This document shows positions 10,911 to 20,981 of a stretch of DNA of 64,000 bases, in pieces (positions within the stretch are counted from its first letter, which is position 1; every line of letters begins with the position of its first letter). The stretch is taken from assembly GCF_002873395.1 (NCBI RefSeq), contig NZ_MCUV01000035.1, positions 103,121 to 167,120 on the forward strand. The letters are read 5' to 3'. The position numbers and the translations under genes were made by a program. The notes beneath the pieces were generated by a model. That model was not told the origin of the DNA, made no database searches, and saw only the letters and a program-made list of their open reading frames with translations. Origin of the DNA: Vibrio sp. 10N.286.49.B3 (GTDB lineage: Bacteria > Pseudomonadota > Gammaproteobacteria > Enterobacterales > Vibrionaceae).

Positions 10911-12062
10911 TTATTGTTGTGCAATTAAATGTAAAACAGCTTGAGCCGCTTGTTGATCGGCATCTTTTTTTATCCAGTGATGCATTTCTGTAAACCGGTC
11001 AATTAATGGCTGGTTATCTTGTGTCAGTATTTTCTCCGTTGCAGGGAAGAGGTTATCAGGATGACATTCATCAAGTACATACTCTTTCACTAATTCCTCA
11101 CCTGCTAAAATATTAGGCAATGACACATGATCTGTCAGCATAAGCTTCTGAACGATCCACCCCGTTAAACGGTTAACTTTATAACCAACCACCATTGGGC
11201 GCTTGAGTAGCATGCACTCTAAGGCAACCGTTCCCGAGGCTAATAACACGGCATCTGAAGCTGTGATAACATTTTTTGCTGTATCTTGAATAATAGTAAA
11301 TTCGAGTTCAGGCGCAACGGCTTGCCAGATTTGTTCAAATTGCTGCTGGCGTTTATCATTCACGGCAGCAACTACAAAGCCTAACTCAGGGTATTTGGCA
11401 TTGAGACGCTGACAAGTTTCAATAAACGGCTTAGCAATAAGGCTCATTTCACCACCGCGACTACCTGGTAGTACCGCTAACCACTGCTTATCTGGATTTA
11501 AATCTAATAATTCTTGTGCTTGTGCTTTATCGGGCTGTAATGGAATACTATCGGCTAAAGTATGTCCAATAAATTCGCAAGCAACGTTATATTTATCATA
11601 AAAATCTTTTTCAAAAGGCAAAAATGCTAAAACTAAATCGGTGGCTGCGTCAATTTTGAAAATACGCTTTGGTCGCCAAGCCCAAACGGATGGACTGACG
11701 TAGTGTACGGTTTTAATACCTGCCTTTTTTAGATCCAACTCTAAACGTAAGTTAAAATCAGGTGCATCAATACCAACAAAGACATCAGGTGGGTTATCAG
11801 TAAAATAACGCACTAAATCCGCTTTGACTTTCAATAATCGTCTTAAGCGGCCTAATACTTCGACTAACCCCATAACGGCAAGCTCTTCCATATCAAACAG
11901 TGATTGGCAGCCTTGAGCCATCATTTTAGGACCACCAATACCGATAAACTCTGCATCAGGATACTGAGCTTTAATCGCCTTGATAAACCCCTCACCCAAT
12001 GTATCACCAGATAGTTCGCCAGCCACGATACCTATACGTAATGGTCTATTCTTTTCCAACAT
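10911..12062 (-). CDS. lpxB: Lipid-A-disaccharide synthase
   Basis: LpxB condenses UDP-2,3-diacylglucosamine with lipid X to form the lipid A disaccharide at the inner face of the inner membrane. The N-terminal RIGIVAGELSGDTLGEGFI, the MGLVEVLGRLRRLLK segment, the SPSVWAWRPKRI motif and the late LASGTVALECMLLKRPMVVGYK motif identify this GT-B, family GT19 glycosyltransferase. The start at 12062 (MLEKNRPLRIG) has AGGA 9 nt upstream and is preferred over a frame extension to 12095, which would be read across the lpxA-lpxB hairpin. Length 383 residues, as in E. coli (382). Confidence 0.97.
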   Translation of the reverse strand: MLEKNRPLRIGIVAGELSGDTLGEGFIKAIKAQYPDAEFIGIGGPKMMAQGCQSLFDMEELAVMGLVEVLGRLRRLLKVKADLVRYFTDNPPDVFVGIDAPDFNLRLELDLKKAGIKTVHYVSPSVWAWRPKRIFKIDAATDLVLAFLPFEKDFYDKYNVACEFIGHTLADSIPLQPDKAQAQELLDLNPDKQWLAVLPGSRGGEMSLIAKPFIETCQRLNAKYPELGFVVAAVNDKRQQQFEQIWQAVAPELEFTIIQDTAKNVITASDAVLLASGTVALECMLLKRPMVVGYKVNRLTGWIVQKLMLTDHVSLPNILAGEELVKEYVLDECHPDNLFPATEKILTQDNQPLIDRFTEMHHWIKKDADQQAAQAVLHLIAQQ

Positions 12063-12097
12063 AGTTCTTCCTAAAATGATGGTACAAAAACACAAAA

Positions 12098-12123
12098 AGA
12101 CCGCTGTACGTACAGCGATCTTT
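12098..12123 (-). terminator. Strong hairpin with T-run between lpxA and lpxB
   Basis: The minus strand reads AGATCGCTGTACGTACAGCG then GTCT followed by TTTTTGTGTTTTT. The 12-bp stem around CGCTGTA/TACAGCG is nearly perfect. It sits in the lpxA-lpxB gap, inside what is normally one operon, so it may attenuate rather than fully stop transcription. Confidence 0.7.
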
Positions 12124-12148
12124 ATTCATCGTTGGATACCTGGGGTAA

Positions 12149-12937
12149 CTAACGAATAATACCGCGCGTTGAATTCTCAAATAAGTCTAGGAACCCTTTT
12201 AACACTGGGAATTCCGTTAGCTCTTTTTCAATTTCAACTTTAGCTTCTTGCAGCGTATTACCGTTACGATAAATAGCTTTATAAGCTCGGCGTATTGCAT
12301 GAATTTCTTTTTTCTCAAAACCACGACGTTTTAACCCTTCGATATTAATACCAAATGGTTTGCAGTGGTTTCCTTGCGCCATAACGTAAGGAGGAACATC
12401 TTGCACAACAACTGATGCACCGCCAATGAAGCTATGCGCTCCCACAGTACAGAACTGATGCACTGGCGATAATGCTGAAACAATAGCGTAGTCTTCAACC
12501 GTTACATGCCCGGCTAAAGTCGCATTGTTACCCATAATGATATTGTCACCAACAATACAATCGTGAGCAATATGAACGTTGACACAGAAAAGGTTATCAC
12601 TACCTACTGTTGTAATGCCTTTGTCTTGTACTGTACCACGGTGCATCTGAACGCTTTCACGAATAACATTTCGATCGCCAACCACAAGGCGAGTATCTTC
12701 ACCTTGGAATTTCTTGTCTTGGCATTCTTCACCGATAATCGCAAATGGGAAAATACGGTTGTCCTGACCGATGACAGTGGGACCTTTAATGACGACATGC
12801 GACATAACTTCGGTTCCATCGCCAATCTCAACATTACTCGTAATGTAAGTAAATGGACCAACCGTTACATTAGCACCAATTTTAGCGCCATCTTCAACAA
12901 CAGCTGATGGGTGGATCTGAGCGGTTTGATGTATCAT
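12149..12937 (-). CDS. lpxA: UDP-N-acetylglucosamine acyltransferase
   Basis: LpxA starts lipid A synthesis by moving a 3-hydroxyacyl chain from ACP to the 3-OH of UDP-GlcNAc. The N-terminal two thirds is a left-handed beta-helix of hexapeptide repeats (IGANVTVGPF, IGDGTEVMSHVVIKGPTVIG, NLFCVNVHIAHDCIVG with the catalytic His region, IMGNNATLAGHVTV). A C-terminal helical bundle follows (GLKRRGFEKKEIHAIRRAYK). The start at 12937 (MIHQTAQIHP) gives 262 residues, identical to E. coli LpxA, and lies 1 nt after the fabZ stop; the upstream in-frame extension lies inside fabZ. Confidence 0.98.
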   Translation of the reverse strand: MIHQTAQIHPSAVVEDGAKIGANVTVGPFTYITSNVEIGDGTEVMSHVVIKGPTVIGQDNRIFPFAIIGEECQDKKFQGEDTRLVVGDRNVIRESVQMHRGTVQDKGITTVGSDNLFCVNVHIAHDCIVGDNIIMGNNATLAGHVTVEDYAIVSALSPVHQFCTVGAHSFIGGASVVVQDVPPYVMAQGNHCKPFGINIEGLKRRGFEKKEIHAIRRAYKAIYRNGNTLQEAKVEIEKELTEFPVLKGFLDLFENSTRGIIR

Positions 12938-12938
12938 A

Positions 12939-13397
12939 TTAAAACTCTCTGCGTGCACACTTAAGTTCAGCGGAACAAACAACCGTACCATCGACTTTTG
13001 CTACGCCATTAAATTGAGCAATACCACGACGCTCTTTAAGGAACTCAACTTCAATAATTAATTGGTCACCCGGTACGACCGGCTTGCGGAACTTCGCTTT
13101 ATCAACACTAGCAAAGTAATAAAGCTCATTTTCAGCCGGTGCACCAAATGATTTAAATGCAAGTAGACCCGTTGCTTGCGCCATCGCTTCAAGGATAAGC
13201 ACGCCAGGAAAAACCGGCATTTGAGGAAAGTGACCTGTGAACTGGGGCTCATTTACTGACACATTTTTTATAGCCGAAAGATGCTTACCTTCTTCAAAAT
13301 TAGTCACGCGATCAACTAGCAAGAATGGGTAGCGATGAGGCAAAAGCGACTGAATTTCAGTAATATCCATCGTTTTATTTTCAGTAGTCAAAGTCAT
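12939..13397 (-). CDS. fabZ: 3-hydroxyacyl-ACP dehydratase
   Basis: FabZ dehydrates 3-hydroxyacyl-ACP in the fatty acid elongation cycle and competes with LpxA and LpxD for the same substrate pool. The hot-dog fold motifs [37 protein letters not shown] (active-site His and Glu) and the [12 protein letters not shown] segment are clear. Length 152 residues; the start at 13397 has AGGA just upstream. It lies between lpxD and lpxA in the usual order, with lpxA starting 1 nt after its stop. Confidence 0.98.
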   Translation of the reverse strand: MTLTTENKTMDITEIQSLLPHRYPFLLVDRVTNFEEGKHLSAIKNVSVNEPQFTGHFPQMPVFPGVLILEAMAQATGLLAFKSFGAPAENELYYFASVDKAKFRKPVVPGDQLIIEVEFLKERRGIAQFNGVAKVDGTVVCSAELKCARREF

Positions 13398-13437
13398 ATT
13401 CCTATTTGTAAACTTTTAATATATGGAAATTATAGAC

Positions 13438-13468
13438 AAACAAGACCCGCCTATCGCGAGTCTTGTTT
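13438..13468 (-). terminator. Hairpin between lpxD and fabZ, possible attenuator
   Basis: On the minus strand AACAAGACTCGC pairs with GCGGGTCTTGTT around a GATAG loop. The T-run behind it is weak, so it may only attenuate. A perfect TATAAT (minus strand, just downstream near 13429-13434) could serve as a -10 element for fabZ-lpxA, although no good -35 is visible. Confidence 0.5.
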
Positions 13469-13483
13469 GAATTAAGTCGACCC

Positions 13484-14515
13484 CTAGGATTCGACTTTTT
13501 TCTCAATGTTTTTTTCTAATGCTCTAAGTCGCTTATTCATATCATCGATACGGTGTACTCGAGCAGCCGTTTTGCGCCAATCTTTATTGGTTTGCAATGG
13601 TATGCCCGATGAGTACATGCCTTTTTCTTTGATACTACGAACCACCATGCTCATCCCTGTTAGGGTGACACCATCAGTGATTTCGATATGACCATTAATA
13701 ACGCTACCACCACCAATAATGCAATACTTACCAATAGTCGTGCTACCAGCAATAATCGTCCCACCCGCTAAGGCTGTGCCGTAACCAATATGAACGTTAT
13801 GAGCAATTTGTAGTTGGTTATCAATGATAACGTTACTTTCAATAACAGTATCATCTAAAGCGCCACGGTCGATCGTTGTACAAGCACCGATCTCAACGCG
13901 ATCACCAATACTAACTGAGCCAACTTGAGGGATTTTGATCCACTCTCCTTTCTCGTTAGCATAACCAAAGCCATCTGCACCAATGACGGTATTTGACTGA
14001 ACTAGGCAAGAGTCACCGAGCTTCACATCATGATAGATAGAGACATTAGCCCATAAACGAGTATTTGCACCTAATTTGGCATTTTTACCAATAAAGCACC
14101 CTGCGCCGACAACGACATTATCACCAAGAGTAACACCTGAATCGATAACCGCATTTGCGCCAATAGACACATTTTCGCCTACTGTAACATCTGCTGCGAT
14201 TACTGCCGATGGAGCAATCTCATCAGCAGGCTGTGGTGTAGTATCAAGCGCTTGAGCAACTTTAGCAAAAGCAATATACGGGTCACTAACCACAATAACA
14301 TTAGATGTACAAAGCGTGCGCTCAGATTCTTTAACCATTACAGCCGTTGCTTTACATTCAGCTAAATGCTTCACGTACTTAGCATTTGAAAGGAAGGTAA
14401 TATCTCCCTTACCTGCTTTATCCATTGGTGCAACAGAAGTGATGGCTATGTCACCATCACCGTACAGTTCACCACCAACAATTTCAGCCAACTTGGCCAG
14501 TGTCATATCTAGCAT
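13484..14515 (-). CDS. lpxD: UDP-3-O-(3-hydroxyacyl)glucosamine N-acyltransferase
   Basis: LpxD adds the second 3-hydroxyacyl chain, to the 2-amino group, in lipid A synthesis. It has an N-terminal uridine-binding domain ([20 protein letters not shown]) followed by hexapeptide beta-helix repeats ([58 protein letters not shown] with the catalytic His) and a C-terminal helix that ends the trimer. Length 343 residues, close to E. coli (341). It lies 7 nt after skp. Confidence 0.98.
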   Translation of the reverse strand: MLDMTLAKLAEIVGGELYGDGDIAITSVAPMDKAGKGDITFLSNAKYVKHLAECKATAVMVKESERTLCTSNVIVVSDPYIAFAKVAQALDTTPQPADEIAPSAVIAADVTVGENVSIGANAVIDSGVTLGDNVVVGAGCFIGKNAKLGANTRLWANVSIYHDVKLGDSCLVQSNTVIGADGFGYANEKGEWIKIPQVGSVSIGDRVEIGACTTIDRGALDDTVIESNVIIDNQLQIAHNVHIGYGTALAGGTIIAGSTTIGKYCIIGGGSVINGHIEITDGVTLTGMSMVVRSIKEKGMYSSGIPLQTNKDWRKTAARVHRIDDMNKRLRALEKNIEKKVES

Positions 14516-14522
14516 AGTATTC

Positions 14523-15032
14523 TTATTTTAATTGCTTAATTACAGCTTCAGAAATGTTAAATTCTGGTTTTGCATAAGGCACTGCTTGAATTTCAAGAAT
14601 GATATCGTAGCCTTCTTTTTTCGCTACGTTATCAACAGCGGCTTGAATTTGTTGAAACAGTTTCTGTTTCTCTTGAGCTTCACGCTGCTGACTTTGTTGC
14701 TCTAAAGCTTGACCTTTAATCTTAAAGTTGCTGTCTAATTGACCAATTTCAATACGTAGCTTTTCGACTTCACTAGGGCTTAGTAGCTCGCCATCACGCT
14801 TCAGTTTTTGAATTTTCGTTTCTGCTTGTGATTGAATGGCTTGTAACTCTGCAGCCTTATCTTTAAATTCATTTTGTAGTTTTTGTAATACAACTTCACG
14901 CTGTGGCAATGCCTGAAAAACTTGAGCGGTATTCACATAACCAATTTTTTGTGCAGCATCTGCAGCATTAGCAAATAAAGAAGTGCTTAATACTACTAAA
15001 CCAAGACCCGCTGCTTTAATCATTTTGTTCAA
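14523..15032 (-). CDS. skp: Periplasmic chaperone Skp (OmpH family)
   Basis: Skp is a trimeric periplasmic chaperone that holds unfolded outer-membrane proteins on the way to BamA. A signal peptide ([23 protein letters not shown], cleavage near ANAADA) is followed by the small beta core ([17 protein letters not shown]) and two long charged helices forming the tentacles (about residues 50-130, rich in Lys, Glu and Gln). Length 169 residues. It lies 19 nt downstream of bamA, the classic bamA-skp-lpxD order. Confidence 0.96.
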   Translation of the reverse strand: MNKMIKAAGLGLVVLSTSLFANAADAAQKIGYVNTAQVFQALPQREVVLQKLQNEFKDKAAELQAIQSQAETKIQKLKRDGELLSPSEVEKLRIEIGQLDSNFKIKGQALEQQSQQREAQEKQKLFQQIQAAVDNVAKKEGYDIILEIQAVPYAKPEFNISEAVIKQLK

Positions 15033-15051
15033 AATATAATTCCTTTAAAGA

Positions 15052-17460
15052 TTAGAAAGTTTGACCGATGGTAAATGTAAAGACTTCTTCATCATCACCT
15101 TCGTATTTTTTCACCGGTTTTGCTAATGAGAATACTAGAGGTCCCATTGGCGACATCCACTGTAATGCCGCACCGTAAGAGGCACGGTAGTTTGATGGAT
15201 CTGAATAATCGTAATAATATTGGTTACCCGAGTTTATGTTATCTGGACGATAAATAAATTCGGTATCCCACACACTCGCCATATCAAAGAAGATACTGGT
15301 GCGAATTTGGTTGCGAAATTCATCAGAAGTAAATGGTGTTGGCACGATAAGTTCAATACTTGCTAGTGCGACAGCGTTACCACCGATTGAATCTTCTGTG
15401 GCTTGCAAGTCAGGGTTATTACCTGTTGATGAACTATCGTAAACCGCTTTAGGGCCTGCTGTATTAGAGCCAAAGCCACGTAATGTTGTAAAACCACCCG
15501 CATAGTAGTTTTCATAGAATGGGAACAAGTTATCATTGCCATCCGTTTGCCCATAACCATTACCATAACCTAATCGCCCACGTAATAAGAGTGAGAAGTC
15601 ATGATTTTTGGTAATAGGGAAATACTGACGAATATCATACTGAACTTTAAAGTACTGAACATCCGAACCTGGCGTTGTCATTTTATAGAACGCGCGTTGG
15701 TGGTTGCCCGCCGTTGGGAAGTAGCCTCGGTTTAAGTTGTTACGTGTCCATGAGATGTTAACATCAAAATCATTAGTTTTGATCTGCGTTGCATCACAGT
15801 CACCTAAGCTACATAAAAAGTTTTCAATTTGAACGTTTGGATCTAAGTTTGAAATCTTGTTATGTGTAAAACCAACCCCAAATTCTAGGCGGTTTAATTC
15901 ATCAAACGGGAAGCCCCACGTTAAACTTGTACCATAACTTTCGTTGGTATAGTCGACAATATCGGCTTCTGATGCTTCAAACTCATTGTAGAAAACTTTA
16001 CCACCAAGGCTGACACCATCCAAGTTCCAGTACGGATCACGGTAGTCTAAGCTAATATTTTTTTGATAGTCGTTCATCATCGCATTCACACCAACACGAT
16101 TACCAGAACCAACAAAGTTATCTTGCTGTAGACCAACCTGGAAGCTAACACCAGATTCAGTACCATAACCGACACCAAAGTTAATGCTGCCCGAGTTGGC
16201 TTCTTTTACGTTATAAACAAGATCAACCTGATCTTCACTACCAGGAACTCGTACGGTTTGCACATCAACAGTCTCAAAGAAGCCAAGACGATTTAATCGA
16301 CCTTTACCCGTTTCAATGGATTTCGAGTTTAACCAGCTACCTTCCATTTGGCGCATTTCACGGCGAAGTACTTCATCTTTGGTTGAGTTATTACCAGTAA
16401 AACGAATATCGCGCACATAAATACGACTACCTGATTCAATATTAACGCTTAAAGAAACGGTTTTATTTTCATCATCAAATTCAGGAATAGTACGAACTTG
16501 AGGGTAAGCATAACCCGCCTCACCAAGTACACGTTTGACGTTTTCTTCTAACGCCGTTACTTGAGATCCGCTGTAAGTATCACCAGTCTCAAACGGCACC
16601 ATTTGCTCAAACTCGACTTCTTTACCAATTAAAGTACCGCGAAAGTTCACATCCTCAACACTGTAGGCTTCACCTTCATTAAGACCAAGCGTGATATACA
16701 CCCCTTTCTTATCTGGTGAGATAGCAACCTGAGTTGAGTCGACTTGAAACTTTAAGTAACCACGATCAAGATAATAAGATTTTAATGCTTCAATATCACC
16801 AGCTAAGACTTGCTTCTGATATTTATCATCAGATAAGAAATTCCACCACGCTACATCAACATTAAGATTGAAGCGTGACAATAACTCACTGTCGGTAAAC
16901 TGTGTGTTACCAATAAAGTTGATCTGCTTAATCTTTGCCGAAACACCTTCAGTAAAAACGAATTTCAAATCTGAGCGATTACGTGGAAGAGGCGTTACAA
17001 CCGCTTGAACGGTGGCATTATATTTACCAACACTGTAGTAAAAATCTTCGAGCCCCTTCTCGATATTACTTAACTTAGTGCGATCTAAGGCTTCACCTTC
17101 TCGTAAACCTGACGCATCTAAGTTCTGCTGTAACTGCTCTTCTTTAATCGCTTTATTGCCTGAAAATGAAATACTAGCAATAGTCGGACGCTCAGTGACT
17201 TGCACGATCAGTACATCACCATCGCGTTTCACTTCAATATTTTCGAAGTTGCCAGACGCATAAAGTGCTTTGATGATCTGAGAGATATCTTGCTGATCAA
17301 CAGAATCACCAATACGTACTGGCATTTTTAGCAATGCAGCACCTAAGGCAACCCTCTGTAAACCTTCAATCTGAATGTCTTGAACGACGAAATCTTCTGC
17401 ACCGTTTGCGGCCACACTAGTTGCGAGCGCTGTCGCCAACAAAATCTGCTTAATTGCCAT
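15052..17460 (-). CDS. bamA: Outer-membrane protein assembly factor BamA
   Basis: BamA is the essential outer-membrane insertase. A signal peptide (MAIKQILLATALATSVAANG) precedes five POTRA domains (about residues 22-420, for example DFVVQDIQIEGLQRV, RIYVRDIRFTGNNSTKDEVLRREM) and a C-terminal 16-stranded Omp85 barrel. The barrel carries the conserved loop-6 region TLRGFGSNTAGPK (VRGF/Y-type motif, here LRGF) and ends in a C-terminal aromatic residue (FTFTIGQTF). Length 802 residues. It lies between rseP and skp. Confidence 0.98.
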   Translation of the reverse strand: MAIKQILLATALATSVAANGAEDFVVQDIQIEGLQRVALGAALLKMPVRIGDSVDQQDISQIIKALYASGNFENIEVKRDGDVLIVQVTERPTIASISFSGNKAIKEEQLQQNLDASGLREGEALDRTKLSNIEKGLEDFYYSVGKYNATVQAVVTPLPRNRSDLKFVFTEGVSAKIKQINFIGNTQFTDSELLSRFNLNVDVAWWNFLSDDKYQKQVLAGDIEALKSYYLDRGYLKFQVDSTQVAISPDKKGVYITLGLNEGEAYSVEDVNFRGTLIGKEVEFEQMVPFETGDTYSGSQVTALEENVKRVLGEAGYAYPQVRTIPEFDDENKTVSLSVNIESGSRIYVRDIRFTGNNSTKDEVLRREMRQMEGSWLNSKSIETGKGRLNRLGFFETVDVQTVRVPGSEDQVDLVYNVKEANSGSINFGVGYGTESGVSFQVGLQQDNFVGSGNRVGVNAMMNDYQKNISLDYRDPYWNLDGVSLGGKVFYNEFEASEADIVDYTNESYGTSLTWGFPFDELNRLEFGVGFTHNKISNLDPNVQIENFLCSLGDCDATQIKTNDFDVNISWTRNNLNRGYFPTAGNHQRAFYKMTTPGSDVQYFKVQYDIRQYFPITKNHDFSLLLRGRLGYGNGYGQTDGNDNLFPFYENYYAGGFTTLRGFGSNTAGPKAVYDSSSTGNNPDLQATEDSIGGNAVALASIELIVPTPFTSDEFRNQIRTSIFFDMASVWDTEFIYRPDNINSGNQYYYDYSDPSNYRASYGAALQWMSPMGPLVFSLAKPVKKYEGDDEEVFTFTIGQTF

Positions 17461-17508
17461 ATATATTCTAATTATTCCTTGCTACTGCTTGGTCTACCAT
17501 TGGAAAAA

Positions 17509-18867
17509 TCATAGACGACTAAAATCGTTAAATATTGCTAAAGCCATTAAAGAAAAGAGAATTGCACTACCTAAACGGTAACCTATCTCCTGTACTTTTT
17601 CAGGAACTGGACGGCGGATCACAGCTTCAATGGCAAAGAACAATAAATGTCCACCATCAAGCATAGGAAGTGGAACTAAATTAATAATACCTAAGTTAAT
17701 ACTAATTAGCGCCAAGAAGCCTAAGAAGTAAGCAATGCCATAATCCGCAGTAGCACCAGCCCCTTTCGCAATTGAAATTGGCCCACTTAAGTTATTTAAG
17801 CCCACATCTCCTACAATAAGTTTTTTCAACATACTAATAGTTAGACCGATAACTTGACCCGTCTTATCAAAAGCTTTCTCTATGGATTCAAATACACCAT
17901 ATTGGAGGTCAAATCGATAACTTTCTGGCCATTCTGCGACCTGAGGTGCAATACCTGCAAAGCCTATCGTTTTAGCACTTGAAACTTTGCGGCTATCTGG
18001 TACTAGGGTTAATTGAGTCGTTTGCCCGTTACGATTAACATCAATTAGCATCGCCGTTTCAGGGCTAGCTTGAATGCCTTCGACAACTTGCTGCCACTTT
18101 GTCACAGCGACACCATTAACTGCAGTGATGGTATCACCAACCTTCAAACCTGCTTTTTCACCAGCACTACCTTCACTGATGTTAACCAACAACATGGAAA
18201 TTTCAGGACGGTACGGTGTAAAACCTAATGTTGTCATGGCTGATTCTGTTTCTGGGTTATAACGCCAGTCACGAATATCTAAAACTTTGGTTTTTTCTTG
18301 GCCTATTTCATCGGCAGCACTCACCGTGATAACCATTTTATCGTCACCAATATGAGAGATTAAGCCCATATTAACCGATTCCCAATCTGCGGTTTTGATT
18401 CCTGAAATGGACTTTAGTTCCATACCTGGTTCAATTCCTGCTTGAGCCATAATTGAATTGGGAGTTACATCACCAATTACAGGCTTAACAGCAGGAATAC
18501 CAATTAAGAAAACTAACCAATAAGCAAAAATTGCAAAGAGGAAATTAAATATAGGACCAGCTGCAACTATGGATGTTCGTTTCCAGAGAGCTTGTTTATC
18601 AAAAGCTAAATGGTGCTCGGTTTCATCAACCTCTTCAACACGGCTATCGAGCATTTTCACGTACCCGCCTAAAGGGATCATCGATAGACTATATTCCGTA
18701 CCATCTTTACCGATGCGGCTCCAAATCGATTTACCAAAACCGATGGAGAATTTTTCAACCCTCACTCCACAGCGACGTGCCACCCAAAAGTGACCAAACT
18801 CATGCACGGCAACTAAAATACCTAATGCAATAACAAATGAAGCAAAGTTCCACAGGATACCGGTCAT
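17509..18867 (-). CDS. rseP: Site-2 intramembrane zinc protease (regulator of sigma E protease)
   Basis: RseP cuts the anti-sigma factor RseA within the inner membrane after DegS and so releases sigma E. The zinc motif HEFGH lies in the first transmembrane helix (about residues 22-26). Two PDZ domains follow ([16 protein letters not shown] and [21 protein letters not shown]), and the third metal ligand is in [15 protein letters not shown]. Length 452 residues. The ATG overlaps the dxr stop by 4 nt (ATGA), so translation is coupled. BamA, the machine whose failure raises sigma E activity, is encoded next. Confidence 0.97.
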   Translation of the reverse strand: MTGILWNFASFVIALGILVAVHEFGHFWVARRCGVRVEKFSIGFGKSIWSRIGKDGTEYSLSMIPLGGYVKMLDSRVEEVDETEHHLAFDKQALWKRTSIVAAGPIFNFLFAIFAYWLVFLIGIPAVKPVIGDVTPNSIMAQAGIEPGMELKSISGIKTADWESVNMGLISHIGDDKMVITVSAADEIGQEKTKVLDIRDWRYNPETESAMTTLGFTPYRPEISMLLVNISEGSAGEKAGLKVGDTITAVNGVAVTKWQQVVEGIQASPETAMLIDVNRNGQTTQLTLVPDSRKVSSAKTIGFAGIAPQVAEWPESYRFDLQYGVFESIEKAFDKTGQVIGLTISMLKKLIVGDVGLNNLSGPISIAKGAGATADYGIAYFLGFLALISINLGIINLVPLPMLDGGHLLFFAIEAVIRRPVPEKVQEIGYRLGSAILFSLMALAIFNDFSRL

Positions 18868-20075
18868 AATATACGCTCACGAATCACATCAAGGGCAAGG
18901 GATCTCGCAATAGCATCAAGCTTTATCAAGCTATCTAAATCATCGACTTGCGAGTCTTTATGTGTTGCACAGATACGAGATAATACCACTTCATTAACAA
19001 TAGCTATATCGGTAAAGCGAATCTTGTGAGTTAAAAAGGCATCCACGGCAATTTCATTGGCTGCATTTAACGCTGTTGTCGCATATTGCCCTTCATAACA
19101 CGCATCAATGGCTAGTTTTAAACATGGGTAACGAGCAAAATCAGGCTCTAAGAAGGTTAACTCGCCCACCTGAGTAAAATCTAGTGGTTTAACACCAGCA
19201 TCAACACGGGCAGGATAAGCCATTGTGCATGCGATAGGGGTTGCCATATCAGGCTCACCCATTTGAGCAAGTACTGACCCATCTTGGTATTGAACCATCG
19301 AGTGGATAACCGACTGCGGATGGATAATGACTTTTAATTGCTCACGTGATGCATTAAATAACCACTTAGCTTCAATGTACTCTAACCCCTTATTCATCAT
19401 GGTCGCAGAGTCAACAGAGATCTTTGGTCCCATGGACCAGTTCGGGTGGTTAACAGCTTGCTCTGGTGTTACGCTTGCCAGCTCTTTGACATCGGTATAA
19501 CGAAAAGGACCACCTGAACCGGTTAGTAAAATATGATTGATACCATGACTGGTTAAATCACAACGACCCAAGTTCTCTTGGATAGTGGTTGGTAAGCATT
19601 GAAAAATTGCGTTGTGCTCACTGTCTACAGGAAGTAGCTCAGCGCCATGCTTTTCGACTGCATCAATAAAAAGCTGCCCTGACATAACTAAGGCTTCTTT
19701 ATTGGCGAGTAATATACGTTTACCTGCTTTAACTGCAGCCATGGTAGGAATAAGACCAGCGGCACCAACAATGGCTGCCATGACCGTATCCACTTCATCT
19801 AACGAAGCAACATGACACATGCCTTCTGTTCCACAGAGTACCTGTGTTGTTAAACCTAAGGCTTGCAATTGCTCCGTTAGCAACTGTGCAGCACTCTCAG
19901 AGGCCATCACAGCGTAAACAGGTTGCCATGTCTTACACAGTGCAACCATTTTTTCTACATTCGAGCCTGCCGCTAAAGCGATGACGGTAAAACTCTCTGG
20001 ATTTTGCTCTACGACTTTTAAAGTACTTGTACCAATTGAGCCTGTTGCTCCAAGAATTGTTAACTTTCGCATCAA
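18864..20075 (-). CDS. dxr: 1-deoxy-D-xylulose 5-phosphate reductoisomerase
   Basis: Dxr makes 2-C-methylerythritol 4-phosphate from DXP with NADPH, the committed step of the MEP isoprenoid pathway. Visible motifs are the N-terminal nucleotide fold [43 protein letters not shown] (metal-binding Asp/Glu), GSGGPFR and [23 protein letters not shown]. Length 403 residues, normal. It links to uppS and cdsA of the same block because undecaprenyl synthesis uses isoprenoid precursors. A hairpin lies between cdsA and dxr. Confidence 0.98.
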   Translation of the reverse strand: MMRKLTILGATGSIGTSTLKVVEQNPESFTVIALAAGSNVEKMVALCKTWQPVYAVMASESAAQLLTEQLQALGLTTQVLCGTEGMCHVASLDEVDTVMAAIVGAAGLIPTMAAVKAGKRILLANKEALVMSGQLFIDAVEKHGAELLPVDSEHNAIFQCLPTTIQENLGRCDLTSHGINHILLTGSGGPFRYTDVKELASVTPEQAVNHPNWSMGPKISVDSATMMNKGLEYIEAKWLFNASREQLKVIIHPQSVIHSMVQYQDGSVLAQMGEPDMATPIACTMAYPARVDAGVKPLDFTQVGELTFLEPDFARYPCLKLAIDACYEGQYATTALNAANEIAVDAFLTHKIRFTDIAIVNEVVLSRICATHKDSQVDDLDSLIKLDAIARSLALDVIRERIL

Positions 20076-20087
20076 TAATGACCAGTC

Positions 20088-20127
20088 GTTAATAACAGAG
20101 GTAAGGTATAGCCCTACCTCTATTAAC
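20088..20127. other. Long imperfect hairpin between cdsA and dxr
   Basis: GTTAAT and AGAGGTAAGG on one side pair with CCTACCTCT and ATTAAC on the other around a TATAG loop, about 16 pairs with few mismatches. It starts right at the cdsA stop codon. No T-run follows on either strand, so it is more like a processing or mRNA-stability element than a terminator. Confidence 0.5.
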
Positions 20128-20969
20128 TAAAAAATAAAGTATAGAAGAGTAAATACAGGGAATGCCGCTGTTAGGCTATCGACTCGGTCTAAGATACCAC
20201 CGTGACCGGGAATGATATTACTGCTGTCTTTGATGCCTGATACTCGTTTAAACATACTTTCTACCAAATCGCCAAGCACTGAAATAATAACAGTAACTAA
20301 CGTAATGATAAGCATATGCAAAGGACTGGAAAACTCAATATTAAACCAATCAGCACAGAACCAAGCAACGATCATTGCAGCAATAACACCGCCAACTAAA
20401 CCTTCGATGGTTTTATTCGGGCTCACTGCTGGTGCCATCTTACGTTTACCAAATGCTCGACCTGTAAAGTACGCACCACTATCGGCAGCCCATACAATAA
20501 AGCACACAAACATTACAAGCTTAGCACCATGGTAAGTGTCAACTTCAATGTTGGTTGCTCTTAAGATCAAGATACTCCAAAAGAAAGGTAGTAAAGTGAG
20601 TACACCAAACGCATGACGCAGTAGGGTTGACTCTTGCCAAGTTGCTGTCGATTTCGGGTAAGTAATAGCAAGACCGCTAGCGACTACCCACCAAAAACTA
20701 CCTATCATTAAGATAGCGTAATGGCTCGCTGACAGCGCATTTAAACTTGCCGCATCAGACGCAATAACAAAGTAGCTGCCTAAACTAATAACAACGGTTG
20801 GAATCAAGGCTAAATAACGTGATTTGTGCTCAACAAACTGAGTCCACTCCCAAAAGCCAAGCAGTGTAATGACCGCCAAAGCAAGCATAAACAGAGGAAG
20901 AGATAACTTAAAGATGCCCAATATCACTAAAGGGGCTAAAATCAACGCCGTAATAATTCGTTGTTTCAA
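20127..20969 (-). CDS. cdsA: Phosphatidate cytidylyltransferase (CDP-diacylglycerol synthase)
   Basis: CdsA makes CDP-diacylglycerol from phosphatidic acid and CTP, the branch point to all phospholipids. It is a multi-span inner-membrane protein (eight or so hydrophobic segments) with the family signature near the C-terminus: KRVSGIKDSSNIIPGHGGILDRVDSL, here preceded by the SPNKTIEGLVGG motif. Length 280 residues. It follows uppS by 12 nt in the usual order. PgpA, a later enzyme of phosphatidylglycerol synthesis, is at 38.9 kb. Confidence 0.97.
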   Translation of the reverse strand: MKQRIITALILAPLVILGIFKLSLPLFMLALAVITLLGFWEWTQFVEHKSRYLALIPTVVISLGSYFVIASDAASLNALSASHYAILMIGSFWWVVASGLAITYPKSTATWQESTLLRHAFGVLTLLPFFWSILILRATNIEVDTYHGAKLVMFVCFIVWAADSGAYFTGRAFGKRKMAPAVSPNKTIEGLVGGVIAAMIVAWFCADWFNIEFSSPLHMLIITLVTVIISVLGDLVESMFKRVSGIKDSSNIIPGHGGILDRVDSLTAAFPVFTLLYFIF

Positions 20970-20981
20970 ACTAATTAATCC

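Noticed and set aside
12563..12907. 114-residue plus-strand ORF inside lpxA
   Set aside because: It is antisense to the conserved hexapeptide-repeat codons of lpxA and has no ribosome-binding site.
20212..20535. 107-residue plus-strand ORF inside cdsA
   Set aside because: It is fully antisense to the conserved cdsA and has no family resemblance.
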